Source: QHXQ01 sp036389375
GTDB lineage: Bacteria > Acidobacteriota > Blastocatellia > Pyrinomonadales > Pyrinomonadaceae
Assembly: GCA_036389375.1 (NCBI GenBank)
Contig: DASVQA010000231.1
Span: 1 to 33,830 of the forward strand
Direction of reading: 5' to 3'
Length of the DNA: 33,830 nt
The notes beneath the pieces were generated by a model. That model searched no databases, had not been told where the DNA came from, and was given only the letters and a program-made list of their open reading frames with translations. Below are positions 8,028 to 16,560 of the stretch, in pieces. Both the position numbers and the translations under genes were made by a program. The first letter of the stretch is position 1. Every line of letters begins with the position of its first letter.

Positions 8028-10152
8028 GCGCAGCACGACAGCGCCTTTCCAGCCGCGGGCCAAACAACTCTTTACCGAACATCAGCAGTCCATCTGCAAA
8101 CGCACCGACCGCATGTTCGCCGGCCTGATGCTCATTCAGTGGGTGGCCGGTATTGCTGCCGCCCTTTGGCTCTCACCGCGAACATGGGCGGGGGCATATA
8201 GTCAGACGCACATACACGTCTGGGCCGCAGTCTTCTTGGGCGGTGCGATCAGCCTCTTTCCGATTATGCTGGCCCTTGTGCGCCCCGGCGAGACCTCGAC
8301 GCGCTACACCATCGCCACCGCGCAGATGCTCATGTCGTCGCTCCTTATTCACCTGACCGGCGGCCGACTTGAGACGCACTTTCACGTCTTCGGCTCGTTG
8401 GCTTTTCTCGCCTTCTACCGTGACTGGCGCGTGCTCGTTCCGGCCACGGTCGTCGTGGCCGCGGATCACTTCTTACGCGGCATGTTCTGGCCCGAATCCG
8501 TCTACGGCGTGCTCACGGTGAGCAGTTGGCGTTGGCTCGAACACGCAGGCTGGGTGCTGTTTGAAGACACGTTCCTCTTCATCGCCATCAAGCGCAACGT
8601 CCGCGAGATGTGGGACATCGCCGAGCGGACGGATGAGACCAAGGCGTTGAACGAAAGTCTGGAACATCGCGTCGTGGAACGCACCGCCCAGTTAGTCATG
8701 GCCAACAAAGAGCTAACGAAGGAAGTAAGCGAGCGGAAGCTGGCGGAAGAGCAGCTACGCCATAACGCGTTCCACGATGGGCTGACCGATCTGGCGAACC
8801 GCGCCTTGTTCATGGATCACTTGCAGCTTGCGCTTGCGCGCGCCCAGCGGCACGAAGATTATCAGTTTGCCGTCCTCTTCCTCGACCTTGATCGTTTCAA
8901 GGTCGTCAATGATAGTTTTGGCCACACCGTCGGCGATAAACTGCTCATCGGCATTGCCCGCCGCCTCGAAACTGCCATGCGCCCCGGTGATACGGTGTCG
9001 CGCCTCGGCGGCGACGAGTTCACCATTCTGCTCGATGACCTGAGGGACGCGGGTGAAGCCCGGCTGGTGGGCGAGCGGCTGCAACGAGAATTGGCCATGC
9101 CGTACAACCTCGGCGGGCATGAAGTCTTTACCACCGTCAGCATTGGCATCGCGCTGAGTTCGCCCGACTATCATCGCCCGGAAGACATCGTGCGCGACGC
9201 GGACACGGCGATGTATCGGGCCAAGCAACTAGGCAAGGCGCGTTATGAAGTGTTCAATCAAGCGATGCACACCCGCGCGATGGACGTGTTGGGCTTGGAG
9301 CGCGACCTGCGTTGGGCCGTCAAACGGCAAGAGTTCTTTCTCCAATATCAGCCGATCATCTCCTTAGACACCGGCAGACCGCGCGGGTTTGAGGCCCTGA
9401 TCCGGTGGCAGCACCCGGAGCGCGGCCTCATCCCGCCCGTGAAGTTTATTCCCATCGCGGAAGAGACCGGGTTGATTATCCAGATCGGGCAGTGGGTGCT
9501 TGACGAAGCGTGCCGGCAGATGCGCCAGTGGCAAGAGCTATACCCGGCTGACGAGCCACTAACGATTAGCGTGAATCTCTCCGGCAAACAATTTATGCAG
9601 CCCGATCTGCTGGAACGGATTCAAGCGGTGTTGCGGGACACGGGTCTTGACCCGCGCAGCCTGAAGCTGGAAATTACGGAGAGCGCGGTGATGGAGAACA
9701 TCGAGACGGCGACCCGCACGCTCGAACAACTACGCGCGCTCGGCGTTGAGTTGAGCATAGACGACTTTGGCACAGGCTATTCATCCTTAAGCTACCTGCA
9801 ACGCTTCCCGGTCAGCACCCTGAAGATCGACCGCTCCTTCATCAGTCGTATGACGGAGCATGAAGGAACAGCCGAAATCGTGCGGACGATTATGCGGCTA
9901 GCGCAGAATCTAGGCATGGACGTGGTGGCCGAAGGTGTGGAAACCGAGCAGCAGCGCGCCCAACTCGGAGCACTGGCATGTGCCTTCGGGCAGGGCTACT
10001 ACTTCTCCAAGCCGCTGAATTATGAGGCCGCAGAGGTATTCCTACGAGATTGCATGCCGCAGGCCAAGGGCAAGCCTCAAGCTGTAAGTTACAGCCCGCA
10101 GCCGATGCGTAGTACAAGCCCCGCGCCCAATTACGCGCACAACGAAGCGTGA
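8014..10152 (+). CDS. Membrane GGDEF-EAL protein (c-di-GMP cyclase/phosphodiesterase)
   Basis: About 712 residues. The N-terminal about 200 residues hold several membrane segments with a conserved-looking ETHFHVFGSLAFLAFY stretch; a coiled coil follows (ESLEHRVVERTAQL...). The GGDEF domain has an intact GGDEF (332-336) and, five residues before it, RPGD, which fits the RxxD inhibitory site. The EAL domain keeps EAL (460-462, GFEALIRW), NLSGKQF, and DDFGTGYSSLSYL. Both activities therefore look possible. The chosen ATG is 12 bases from a strong AAAGGAGG; GTG 8008 at 6-base spacing is an equally good start. It overlaps the upstream thioredoxin-fold gene by 14 bases, suggesting that redox or metal state may feed the sensor (inference). 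The histidines in the membrane domain could bind metal or heme (inference). Confidence 0.94.
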   Translation: MITTERSTTAPFQPRAKQLFTEHQQSICKRTDRMFAGLMLIQWVAGIAAALWLSPRTWAGAYSQTHIHVWAAVFLGGAISLFPIMLALVRPGETSTRYTIATAQMLMSSLLIHLTGGRLETHFHVFGSLAFLAFYRDWRVLVPATVVVAADHFLRGMFWPESVYGVLTVSSWRWLEHAGWVLFEDTFLFIAIKRNVREMWDIAERTDETKALNESLEHRVVERTAQLVMANKELTKEVSERKLAEEQLRHNAFHDGLTDLANRALFMDHLQLALARAQRHEDYQFAVLFLDLDRFKVVNDSFGHTVGDKLLIGIARRLETAMRPGDTVSRLGGDEFTILLDDLRDAGEARLVGERLQRELAMPYNLGGHEVFTTVSIGIALSSPDYHRPEDIVRDADTAMYRAKQLGKARYEVFNQAMHTRAMDVLGLERDLRWAVKRQEFFLQYQPIISLDTGRPRGFEALIRWQHPERGLIPPVKFIPIAEETGLIIQIGQWVLDEACRQMRQWQELYPADEPLTISVNLSGKQFMQPDLLERIQAVLRDTGLDPRSLKLEITESAVMENIETATRTLEQLRALGVELSIDDFGTGYSSLSYLQRFPVSTLKIDRSFISRMTEHEGTAEIVRTIMRLAQNLGMDVVAEGVETEQQRAQLGALACAFGQGYYFSKPLNYEAAEVFLRDCMPQAKGKPQAVSYSPQPMRSTSPAPNYAHNEA

Positions 10153-10232
10153 CTCACTACCGCCCCGCCGCAATCCTGACCTATCGGACTCCGGCGATAT
10201 GCCGAACCCTCCGCTGCGATTAATCCGAATCG

Positions 10233-12875
10233 CTATTCGTAGCGCAGCGCGATCAGCGGATCGACTTTCGTCGCGCGGCGCGCAGGGATCAGGCAAGCGA
10301 TGAGTGCCACCAAGCACAGTAACAGTGAGATGCCGGCGAAGGTGAGCGGGTCGGTGGCACTGACGCCGAATAGCAAACTCTTCAGCAGCCGTGTGAGCGC
10401 AAAGGACGCGGCGATTCCCACCGCCATGCCGATTAAGGTTAGGGTCATCCCCTGACCGGCGACGAGCCACAGCACGTTCTTGCGTTGCGCGCCCAGAGCC
10501 ATGCGGATACCGATCTCGCGCGTGCCCTGCGCGACGGCGTAGGACATCACGCCGTAGATACCTACCGCCGCCAGCGCCAGCCCCAGCGCCGCGAACAGGC
10601 CGAGGAGGAGCATGTTAAAACGCTGCGCGGCGACGGAGCGGGCCCCGATCTCTTCCATAGACGAGACGTGCGAGAGCGGCAGCGTGGGATCAACAGCCGC
10701 GATCTCGCGCTTGACTGCCTGGCTCAGACCTAACGGCTCGCCCGTCGTCCGCACCACGAAGTTGGCCGACGTGAACGTACGCACTGTCGCCATCAGCTTG
10801 TCCGGCACTTGGGCGAGGGGCACAAAGACCATCGGCGGGGCGGGTCGATCCAGCCCCTGTTGCTTAATGTCTGCGACCACACCGACCACTTGGCGTGCAG
10901 GATCGTCCGTGCCGCGCCCGACGGAGAGTTGTTGCGCGAACGGGTCTTGCCCGCCGAAAAATCGCTGCACGAATGCCTCGTTGACTATGGCGACGGGCGG
11001 CGCGGACGTGTTGTCGGCATTGCTGAAAGAGCGCCCCTGTCGCATGTCGATCTTCATGACGCGGAAGTAGTCGGGCGAGATCATCCTAAACTGCACGCTC
11101 CGCGCTTCATCGGGTTGGGCGGTCAAGAAGATCGGCATGTTGAACTGCCAGTCGAGTGGCAGCTTGTTGGTGACTGCCGCAGACTCAACGCCGGGGAGTC
11201 GGGCGATCCGCTCGAGCGCGTCGCTGTAGAACGCCGTCGCCTTGCTGGCTGTGGCGTAACGCCCTCCATTGAGGTCGATCTGGAAGGTCAGCACGTTGCG
11301 CGGATCAAAACCCGGCGCAACGCTCAGCAGATTGGCGAAGGTGCGGACGAGCAGCCCTGCGCCGACCAGCAGCACGAGCGAAAGCGCCACCTCCGAAACG
11401 ACTAACAGGTCGCGCAGGCGCGAGCGCGCGGTCGCGCCCCTGCCCGGACTGTCTTTCAGCGCAGTGTTGACATCCACTTTGCGCGCCTGCAACGCCGGCG
11501 CTGACCCGAACAGCAAACCCGTCCCGATGGCGGTGGCGAAGGCGAACGTCAGTACGCGCCAGTCCACAGTGACATCGGTCACGGTCGGCAGCACGCCGCG
11601 CGGTATCAAAGCCCACAGCAGCCGCGTGCCCCACAGAGTTACCAACAACCCGGCTGCGCCGCCGACGAGCGCGAGCAACAGTCCTTCCGTGAGCAGTTGC
11701 CGCGCGACCCGCCCGCCGGCAGCGCCCAGCGCCAGCCGCACAGCGATCTCACGCCGGCGCGACGCCGCGCGCGTCAGTTGCAGATTGGCGACGTTCGCGC
11801 ACGCAATCAGGAGCAGGAAGCAGACCGCGCCCAGCACGATCCAGAGGTATTTGGCGACGCCCTCTGTGAAGAAATCTTGATACGGCTGCGCGCCTACGGT
11901 TTCACCTTCCAGCATCTGGCGCGGGAAAGCTTCGCGGTACTTCTCCGCGATCACCTTCAGTTCGGCCTGCGCCTGCTCTACGCTGACGCCCGGTTTCAGG
12001 CGACCGATCACCTCCGCGTTCGGATCGACGTTCGCGCCCGGCCGCGCACGCATCGGAACAAATAGTCCAACCTCTGAGCCGAACCGAAAATCAGGCGGCA
12101 TGATGCCGACGACTGTCACCGGCCGGTCATTCAGCGTTATGGTTTTGCCGATCAGCCCTTTGTCCCCGCCGAAGTTTCTCTGCCACAGCCTGTAGCTCAG
12201 GATCACCACGCCCGGCCCGCCCGGCTGATCCTCCTCGTGGGTGAAGGCGCGCCCCAAGGCCGGGTAGATACCCAGCACGCGGAAGAAGTCTTCAGACACG
12301 CGCCGGCCGGGCACGTACGCCGCCTCCTGCCCGCCCGCCAAGTTGCCACCCGCGCCGCCGTAGCCCGAAGAGCACGCCAGCGCCTCGAACGACCGGCTCT
12401 GCTCGCGCCAGAAGAGAAACTTCGGCTCACCTGAACCCGCGAGACCGCTCCGGTAGAGCTGCCCTACGTACAGGAGTCTGTCGGCCTCCGGGTAAGGCAG
12501 CGGGCGTAACAATACGGCACTCACCACACTGAAGATCGCCGTCGTCGCACCGACGCCGAGCGCAAGCGTGATGACCGCCACCAAGGTAAAGCTGGGACTT
12601 TTCCGCAGCGTCCGCGCACCGTAGCGCACGTCCTGAAGCAATGTCTCGATTGTGGTGAACCCCCACATCTCTCTGCTCACCTCCCGCAACAACGTCTGGT
12701 TGCCAAACTCGCGCCGCGCGGCCAAGACAGCCTCCTCAGGCGTCATCCCGTCGGCAACGTTTTCCTCCACCTTCATCTCAAGGTGGAACCTCATCTCTTC
12801 CGCCAACTCGCGGTCTAGCTGCTCCCGCCGTCGCAGGAACACTATCCGCCTCCACAGCTCGACGATCTTCTGCAT
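10233..12875 (-). CDS. ADOP-family MacB/FtsX-like ABC transporter permease
   Basis: 880-residue inner-membrane permease. The N-terminal prefix (1-90; ELAEEMRFHLEMKVEEN...EAVLAARREFGN) is the hallmark of acidobacterial duplicated orphan permeases. A MacB periplasmic core domain follows the first membrane segment (FTLVAVITLALGVGATTAIF), then FtsX-type three-helix blocks near 365-460 and 760-870, with a second periplasmic domain between. It ends in the typical PARRATKVDPLIALRYE. No ATPase gene is adjacent, as expected for this orphan family. The ATG at 12875 has no strong ribosome site but lies 19 bases after the padR stop, so translation probably relies on coupling. Expression should follow PadR. 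The substrate is unknown. Confidence 0.93.
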   Translation of the reverse strand: MQKIVELWRRIVFLRRREQLDRELAEEMRFHLEMKVEENVADGMTPEEAVLAARREFGNQTLLREVSREMWGFTTIETLLQDVRYGARTLRKSPSFTLVAVITLALGVGATTAIFSVVSAVLLRPLPYPEADRLLYVGQLYRSGLAGSGEPKFLFWREQSRSFEALACSSGYGGAGGNLAGGQEAAYVPGRRVSEDFFRVLGIYPALGRAFTHEEDQPGGPGVVILSYRLWQRNFGGDKGLIGKTITLNDRPVTVVGIMPPDFRFGSEVGLFVPMRARPGANVDPNAEVIGRLKPGVSVEQAQAELKVIAEKYREAFPRQMLEGETVGAQPYQDFFTEGVAKYLWIVLGAVCFLLLIACANVANLQLTRAASRRREIAVRLALGAAGGRVARQLLTEGLLLALVGGAAGLLVTLWGTRLLWALIPRGVLPTVTDVTVDWRVLTFAFATAIGTGLLFGSAPALQARKVDVNTALKDSPGRGATARSRLRDLLVVSEVALSLVLLVGAGLLVRTFANLLSVAPGFDPRNVLTFQIDLNGGRYATASKATAFYSDALERIARLPGVESAAVTNKLPLDWQFNMPIFLTAQPDEARSVQFRMISPDYFRVMKIDMRQGRSFSNADNTSAPPVAIVNEAFVQRFFGGQDPFAQQLSVGRGTDDPARQVVGVVADIKQQGLDRPAPPMVFVPLAQVPDKLMATVRTFTSANFVVRTTGEPLGLSQAVKREIAAVDPTLPLSHVSSMEEIGARSVAAQRFNMLLLGLFAALGLALAAVGIYGVMSYAVAQGTREIGIRMALGAQRKNVLWLVAGQGMTLTLIGMAVGIAASFALTRLLKSLLFGVSATDPLTFAGISLLLCLVALIACLIPARRATKVDPLIALRYE

Positions 12876-12894
12876 TGGGGTAATGGCGTATGTC

Positions 12895-13233
12895 TCAGGC
12901 AGGCTTCATCACGCGCGCAATAGCCCCGATCACCCGGTCGAAGTTGGCGCTTTCGGCTGCGAGTTGTTTGCGCCCCAGCGGCGTCAGCCGGTAGTAGCGC
13001 GCGCGGCGGTTATTCTCCGTCGTTGCCCACTCTGAAGCGACCCAGCCCTTTAGTTGCAAGCGCTGCAAGGCCGGGTAGAGCGAGCCTTCCTCGACCTGCA
13101 AGACATCTTCGGAGACCTGCCGGATATACTGGGCAATACCGTAACCATGCAGCGGTGCGCGCGTCAGGGTCTTCAGGACGAGCATCTCCAGCGTGCCGGG
13201 TAGGAGGGCATCTTTGGCGGAAGCTTCTCTCAT
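12895..13233 (-). CDS. PadR-family transcriptional repressor
   Basis: 112-residue winged-helix regulator. It shows the PadR signature LLPGTLEMLVLKTL...LHGYGIA, the wing/recognition segment VEEGSLYPALQRLQLKGWV, and RRARYYRLTPLGRKQL. The C-terminal dimerisation helix is short, as in the acidobacterial subfamily paired with ADOP permeases. The start is ATG 13233 with GGAAAGAG upstream. It precedes the permease by 19 bases in one operon and probably represses itself through the palindrome at 13244-13260. The ligand is unknown. Confidence 0.95.
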   Translation of the reverse strand: MREASAKDALLPGTLEMLVLKTLTRAPLHGYGIAQYIRQVSEDVLQVEEGSLYPALQRLQLKGWVASEWATTENNRRARYYRLTPLGRKQLAAESANFDRVIGAIARVMKPA

Positions 13234-13243
13234 GATACTCTTT

Positions 13244-13260
13244 CCATAGATAAACTATGG
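13244..13260. promoter_or_regulatory. Probable PadR operator
   Basis: CCATAG - ATAAA - CTATGG is a perfect 6+5+6 inverted repeat, 10 bases upstream of the padR start and directly after the promoter region. Position and symmetry fit autoregulation by a dimeric PadR protein. It partly overlaps the 5' leader. Confidence 0.65.
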
Positions 13261-13262
13261 TA

Positions 13263-13291
13263 AAGATCGCATGACTGCATTTGCCTGTCAA
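13263..13291 (-). promoter_or_regulatory. Candidate sigma-70 promoter of padR-permease operon
   Basis: On the minus strand TTGACA (13291-13286) is perfect; 17 bases later stands GATCTT (13268-13263), a poor -10. The operator-like palindrome follows immediately, where a bound repressor would block RNA polymerase. Confidence 0.35.
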
Positions 13292-13563
13292 CTGTTTTTT
13301 ATATTGATGGTGTGTGCTGTGAGAAAGCGCCGCCGTCCACTTAGAGGTTGTGTTGCAGGAGTTGCTTTGCGGTAAGCAGAGGCTCGGCGGCGCAACTCAT
13401 TCAGCAGTCACACCAAAGCGGCACGCGCCGACCTGCGCCTTACGGGGTTTTCTCACCATATTTCTACTCGCTCTAGCACAATTTTCGCGTCCTAAAATTT
13501 ATACGGTCATATTGGCATCGCCGCCTAACGGTAGGTATCTTCTGGCGAACTGTTTTCGGGCGC
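13292..13563. other. Non-coding junction before the island
   Basis: A short open frame (13350-13571, +) lacks a ribosome site and family features. No repeat, tRNA or att-like sequence was recognised. Composition drops toward AT after about 13450. The recognisable Rhs-like reading begins only near 13576, so the junction between host DNA and the Rhs remnant probably falls here. Confidence 0.4.
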
Positions 13564-14379
13564 ACCCCTAGTCTGGACTCATTCGGTGGAAAGGTTTTCA
13601 ACCAATAGACGCTGAATCTCTATGCCTACGTCCTTAACAACCCGCTCAAGTGGATCGACCCGACCGGCCATAACCCACAGGGGAAAGATCTAGAGAAAGA
13701 AGCAAAGAAATACCACCATAAATTTAAGAATGGGGTGCTGGTGACAGAAAGCGGTAATTAGCTTATATCCGAATCAGTCGCTGTACATGGTAATTCAAAT
13801 GATGATCCGCTCCCTTCATCTTTCCATGACTATATTCCTGTGTGGAATCGATTCGGACAAATACTTTATGATATGCACACAGGGCATAACGAGCGCGCAC
13901 TGGGGCACTTCGCTTTAGGTTCTTTAGCAGGCGCGCCCATTGTTAAAGGCGCGTTAGGTCTAGCTTCACTAAAGGTGTTTGCTAGTGGGATAATGGCCAA
14001 GACAGGAGTTGTAGCCAGCGAGATCGTAGCAACAGAATTAGCGGCTAATAGCGGCCGGCATATCATTTTGGGCTTAGAGAAGTTTGGGCTTGAAGAAGTC
14101 GCCGAACGAGTTGGAGCTGAGACACTACTCAACGATCCGGCCTGGAAAAATACATTGCTTCAAAACATCGCAAATCCGGAGAGCAAATTCACGGTTAGTC
14201 TTGAGGGGCTGAGTGGGGAAACTCCTTATTCGCAGATAATGAGTGCTGTCCAGAAAGGCATGTTGCCGAATACTAGCCCAACTAATTGGAAGCTAGCCCA
14301 ACTCTACCAGGCGGGGCGGCTTAGCGAGGTAACATTAGTAAATCGAGCGGTTGAGATAATTGCCAATCCTTTTAAGTAG
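13564..14379 (+). pseudogene. 3' remnant of an Rhs-repeat gene with its C-terminal toxin-like domain
   Basis: One reading frame shows DSFGGKVFN, then the Rhs core end LNLYAYVLNNPLKWIDPTGH (from 13612), then a variable C-terminal region ending NPFK at 14379. Two in-frame amber codons interrupt it: 13606-13608 and 13759-13761. Nothing Rhs-like lies upstream, so only the last part of a much longer gene is present. The C-terminal region (about 200 residues after the second stop) has a hydrophobic helix pair (ALGHFALGSLAGAPIVKGAL) and a charged C-terminal module (TPYSQIMSAVQKGMLPN...NWKLAQLYQAGRL). I do not recognise a named toxin fold. From GTG 13840 a 179-residue fragment could still be made. 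Lower GC than neighbours suggests transfer. Confidence 0.75.
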
Positions 14380-14388
14380 AAGTGCTCT

Positions 14389-14745
14389 ATGTCACAAGTA
14401 ATCACGCGATTCGATGGGCTTTTCTCCATCTGGTCATATGCTATAGGACACGGAAGACTACTGCTCCGCCGGACGAAGTCCGCAACCCAGTGCACCAGGG
14501 TTGATATCCTCTTCAAAGATGTCGGATATGTCTGCCTACCCACGACTTTTGAGTACGTTTGCATTGAAGAAGCGGCTTCAAGAGAAGCAGAGCGCATCTT
14601 AATTCAGACAAGCTCGCTTCGCATGAAAGGCAGAAAGGTTTTCCAAGTCTCCAGGCAGAACTGGCGAGGCTTCGTCGTCGCTGGCGTGGTAGTCTGGCAT
14701 GAGGATGAGCGTGAGTATGATGAACCAAGCGCTTTGCTTGCATGA
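14389..14745 (+). CDS. Hypothetical protein, candidate immunity protein for the Rhs remnant
   Basis: 118 residues, starting 9 bases after the Rhs stop, with a weak purine-rich site. No signal peptide or membrane segment; predicted mixed alpha/beta from the pattern of hydrophobic strands (RVDILFKDVGYVCLPTTFE, GFVVAGVVVWHEDEREY). In Rhs and other polymorphic toxin loci the gene directly after the toxin tip normally encodes its specific immunity protein. The assignment rests on position, size and low GC like the toxin, not on a recognised family. The frame is intact while the toxin frame is broken, which fits retention of an antidote after loss of the weapon. Confidence 0.55.
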   Translation: MSQVITRFDGLFSIWSYAIGHGRLLLRRTKSATQCTRVDILFKDVGYVCLPTTFEYVCIEEAASREAERILIQTSSLRMKGRKVFQVSRQNWRGFVVAGVVVWHEDEREYDEPSALLA

Positions 14746-15038
14746 CTGTTGCTGACTTGAGTGACTGCGCCACGTTTACTCGAATCATCTGTAATTATTA
14801 GTGGCGATATTTCCGCATATTCGAACATCCTATGAATAACGCGGCATGAAACACTAGCGTATGCAAACCCCCTCAATTTATATGCGATATATTGAATCTT
14901 TCCTCAATGGCTCATCCGTAAAGAATGTAGATGTACAACCTACCCTGTTGCTGAGTCCTTCCGTTGATGTTAAGCACTCGCCGCGCTCCATAATGTAAAG
15001 AGCGTATAGCGCAGTTGTATCCCACATCGCCCGAACCC
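14746..15038. other. Intergenic, AT-richer, no gene seen
   Basis: About 290 bases between the candidate immunity gene and the converging integrase fragment. No open frame with a ribosome site, and no strong hairpin or repeat. It could hold the attachment site of the integrase, but I cannot identify one without the partner end. Confidence 0.35.
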
Positions 15039-16097
15039 TTAATCGTTATCCCAACTGAGGGAATAGACGGAACTACCGTTTAGATTCTCGCGTGCGTGGT
15101 CGTAGCACCTGACGGTCTTCGAGTCTTTGTGCTTCGACATCATCTGCACCTCGCGGTACGTCCGCCCCTGGTTGAGCGCCCGCGTGATGGCCGTCCGCCG
15201 CAGGTCGTGCGGCGTGACCTTTTCCTTGATGCCACAGAAGTCCGCCCACTTCTTTACTATCTTTGCGATCATCTGGCGCGTCAGCCCGCGATTGTGCACG
15301 CCCGTCCGGTGGTTCTCCGTCGGCTGGAAGACGTACTGATCCTCCACCCGGTTCTCCAGCCACACAGACCTCCGCTCCTCGTCGAGCCGCAGGTAACGGT
15401 CAATCGCCTGCTTCACGTCCGGCGGCAGCGGCCAGACCTCATCCGCCCCCTCCCTTGACCCTCAACGTCAGCGCCCAGCGCTCCCCCTTCCACTGAATCG
15501 AAGACAGCCTGACGCTGCCGACCTCGGAGACGCGCAACGAGAGCCTAAGCATTAAAAGCATCAGTGCATAGTCCCTCGTCCCTCCGGCGTCCCCCAGTCA
15601 GGCCCGACGAGCAGGTGTTGCACCTCCTTCGGCGTCAGCGCCCTCCCCTTCAGTACGTTCGGAATCTGCGGCGGCGGTACGAGTTGCGCGTCGGCGGCGT
15701 TAATTGTTAACAGGTCCGGGTAGATCTTTCCAAGGTACGCGTAAAGGGAGCAAATGGTGGATAGTTTCGCGGCGACGGTCTGGTTCGACTGTCCGTGATG
15801 GAGGATTGAGTCGCGCCAGGCGAGCACCTTCCGCTCCGTGACTGTCAGCAGGTGCCGCCCTATAAAGCGGTGGAACTCCAGAATCGTCCTCTGATAAGCC
15901 TCACGCGTATTATCAGAAGTGGATCGGTTGAGGAAGGCCAGCACCCTGTCCTTTAGCGGGATTAACTGTCGGTCATCCGGCGACGGCTTGACTAAAGGGC
16001 CGACTACCTCCGGCTTGACAGGCTGTCTATTCACAGGCAGTAATTGCCTCCACTGGAGAAAAGAATTGTGGAGCATGCGCCCACCTATAGCTTCCAA
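15039..16097 (-). pseudogene. Tyrosine recombinase/integrase, two compensating frameshifts
   Basis: The N-terminal part (16097 TTG or 16076 ATG, to 15561) has a SAM-like core-binding domain (DNTREAYQRTILEFHRFIGRH). Near 15585 the frame slips: the reading continues in another frame as DYALMLLMLRLSLRVSEVGS, which contains the first catalytic Arg. In a G-run near 15448 it slips back and continues as DEVWPLPPDVKQAIDRY to 15039. The C-terminal part keeps HDLRR, the later His (SKHKDSKTV) and Tyr (RCYDH). All catalytic residues therefore survive across three frames. The indels (one apparent loss, one apparent gain) restore the original frame, so only about 45 residues are misread. Sequencing error in the G-run is possible. 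It is the likely mobility gene of the island. Confidence 0.85.
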
Positions 16098-16135
16098 GGT
16101 AACTTCCCTGCTGTTCTACCGCCTCAAACAGACTG

Positions 16136-16315
16136 ATGAAGAATACATCTTTTTTCCAAAACAAGCAGTTGGGCTTTGCCTTCCGAGAGATTCGCCGGGA
16201 GGATGTCACGGACGAGGAGATCGAGGAGTTATTAAAGGCGAGCGAGCCAATTCTAGCCATTCTGAGTATGATTCAGCACCGCAAGCAGAGAACGGCTCTG
16301 AAGCTCAAATTGTAA
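16136..16315 (+). CDS. Small hypothetical protein, probably the 3' end of a duplicated island gene
   Basis: 59 residues, charged and helical: LGFAFREIRREDVTDEEIEE (residues 12-31) followed by an amphipathic helix and a basic tail. No strong ribosome site precedes ATG 16136. The DNA at 16163-16203 closely matches 17181-17222, at the end of the broken gene downstream (shared TTGGG.TTTGC.TT.CGAG.GATTCG). This suggests both are copies of the C-terminus of one protein, joined there to a segment reading LLWEQLKQ. Whether the 59-residue form is translated is uncertain. It is divergent from the integrase, an arrangement also used by excisionase genes, but it has no visible HTH. Confidence 0.5.
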   Translation: MKNTSFFQNKQLGFAFREIRREDVTDEEIEELLKASEPILAILSMIQHRKQRTALKLKL

Positions 16316-16346
16316 GCCCAATAGCAAGATCGCCTGCCGTGATCAT

Positions 16347-16400
16347 TTTATGGTCGAATTAGAACTACTTTATGGTCGAGGAGAATCACTTTATGGTCGA
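16347..16400 (+). repeat. Three iteron-like 11-bp direct repeats
   Basis: TTTATGGTCGA occurs exactly at 16347-16357, 16369-16379 and 16390-16400, so the pitch is 22 and 21 bp, two DNA turns. Bases before each copy are also similar (CAT, TAC, CAC). An AT-rich stretch with an inverted repeat follows. The arrangement resembles plasmid replication or regulatory iterons; function is inferred. Confidence 0.75.
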
Positions 16401-16560
16401 ACTGACATTTCAGGGTTTCTCATCCATATCTTTACTAAAGCACGAAGGGCACACAACTGATGTGTTTGTGTGCTCATTAGTCATTAATTCTTTATTTTTG
16501 CTTATCCTATATGTATTAGGTAGATCATGTAACATTATTCGTGCGAGGAGACATTATTAG
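16401..16560. other. AT-rich stretch with hairpin next to the iterons
   Basis: Strongly AT-rich between about 16430 and 16560. GCACACA (16449-16455) and TGTGTGC (16467-16473) form a 7-bp inverted repeat around 11 bases. An open frame (16372-16560, +) covers it and starts within the repeats, but has no ribosome site and a composition typical of AT-rich non-coding DNA. Could be the melting region of an old origin (inference). Confidence 0.4.

Noticed and set aside
10153..10232. Bidirectional terminator between the GGDEF-EAL and permease genes
   Set aside because: Only a weak 6-bp repeat (GCGATT/AATCGC) overlapping the permease stop, without a T-run.
13350..13571. Gene at the island junction
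   Set aside because: Frame differs from the Rhs remnant and shows no start signal or domain.
16372..16560. Small membrane protein gene
   Set aside because: Starts within the iterons without a ribosome site; hydrophobicity follows from AT-rich DNA.
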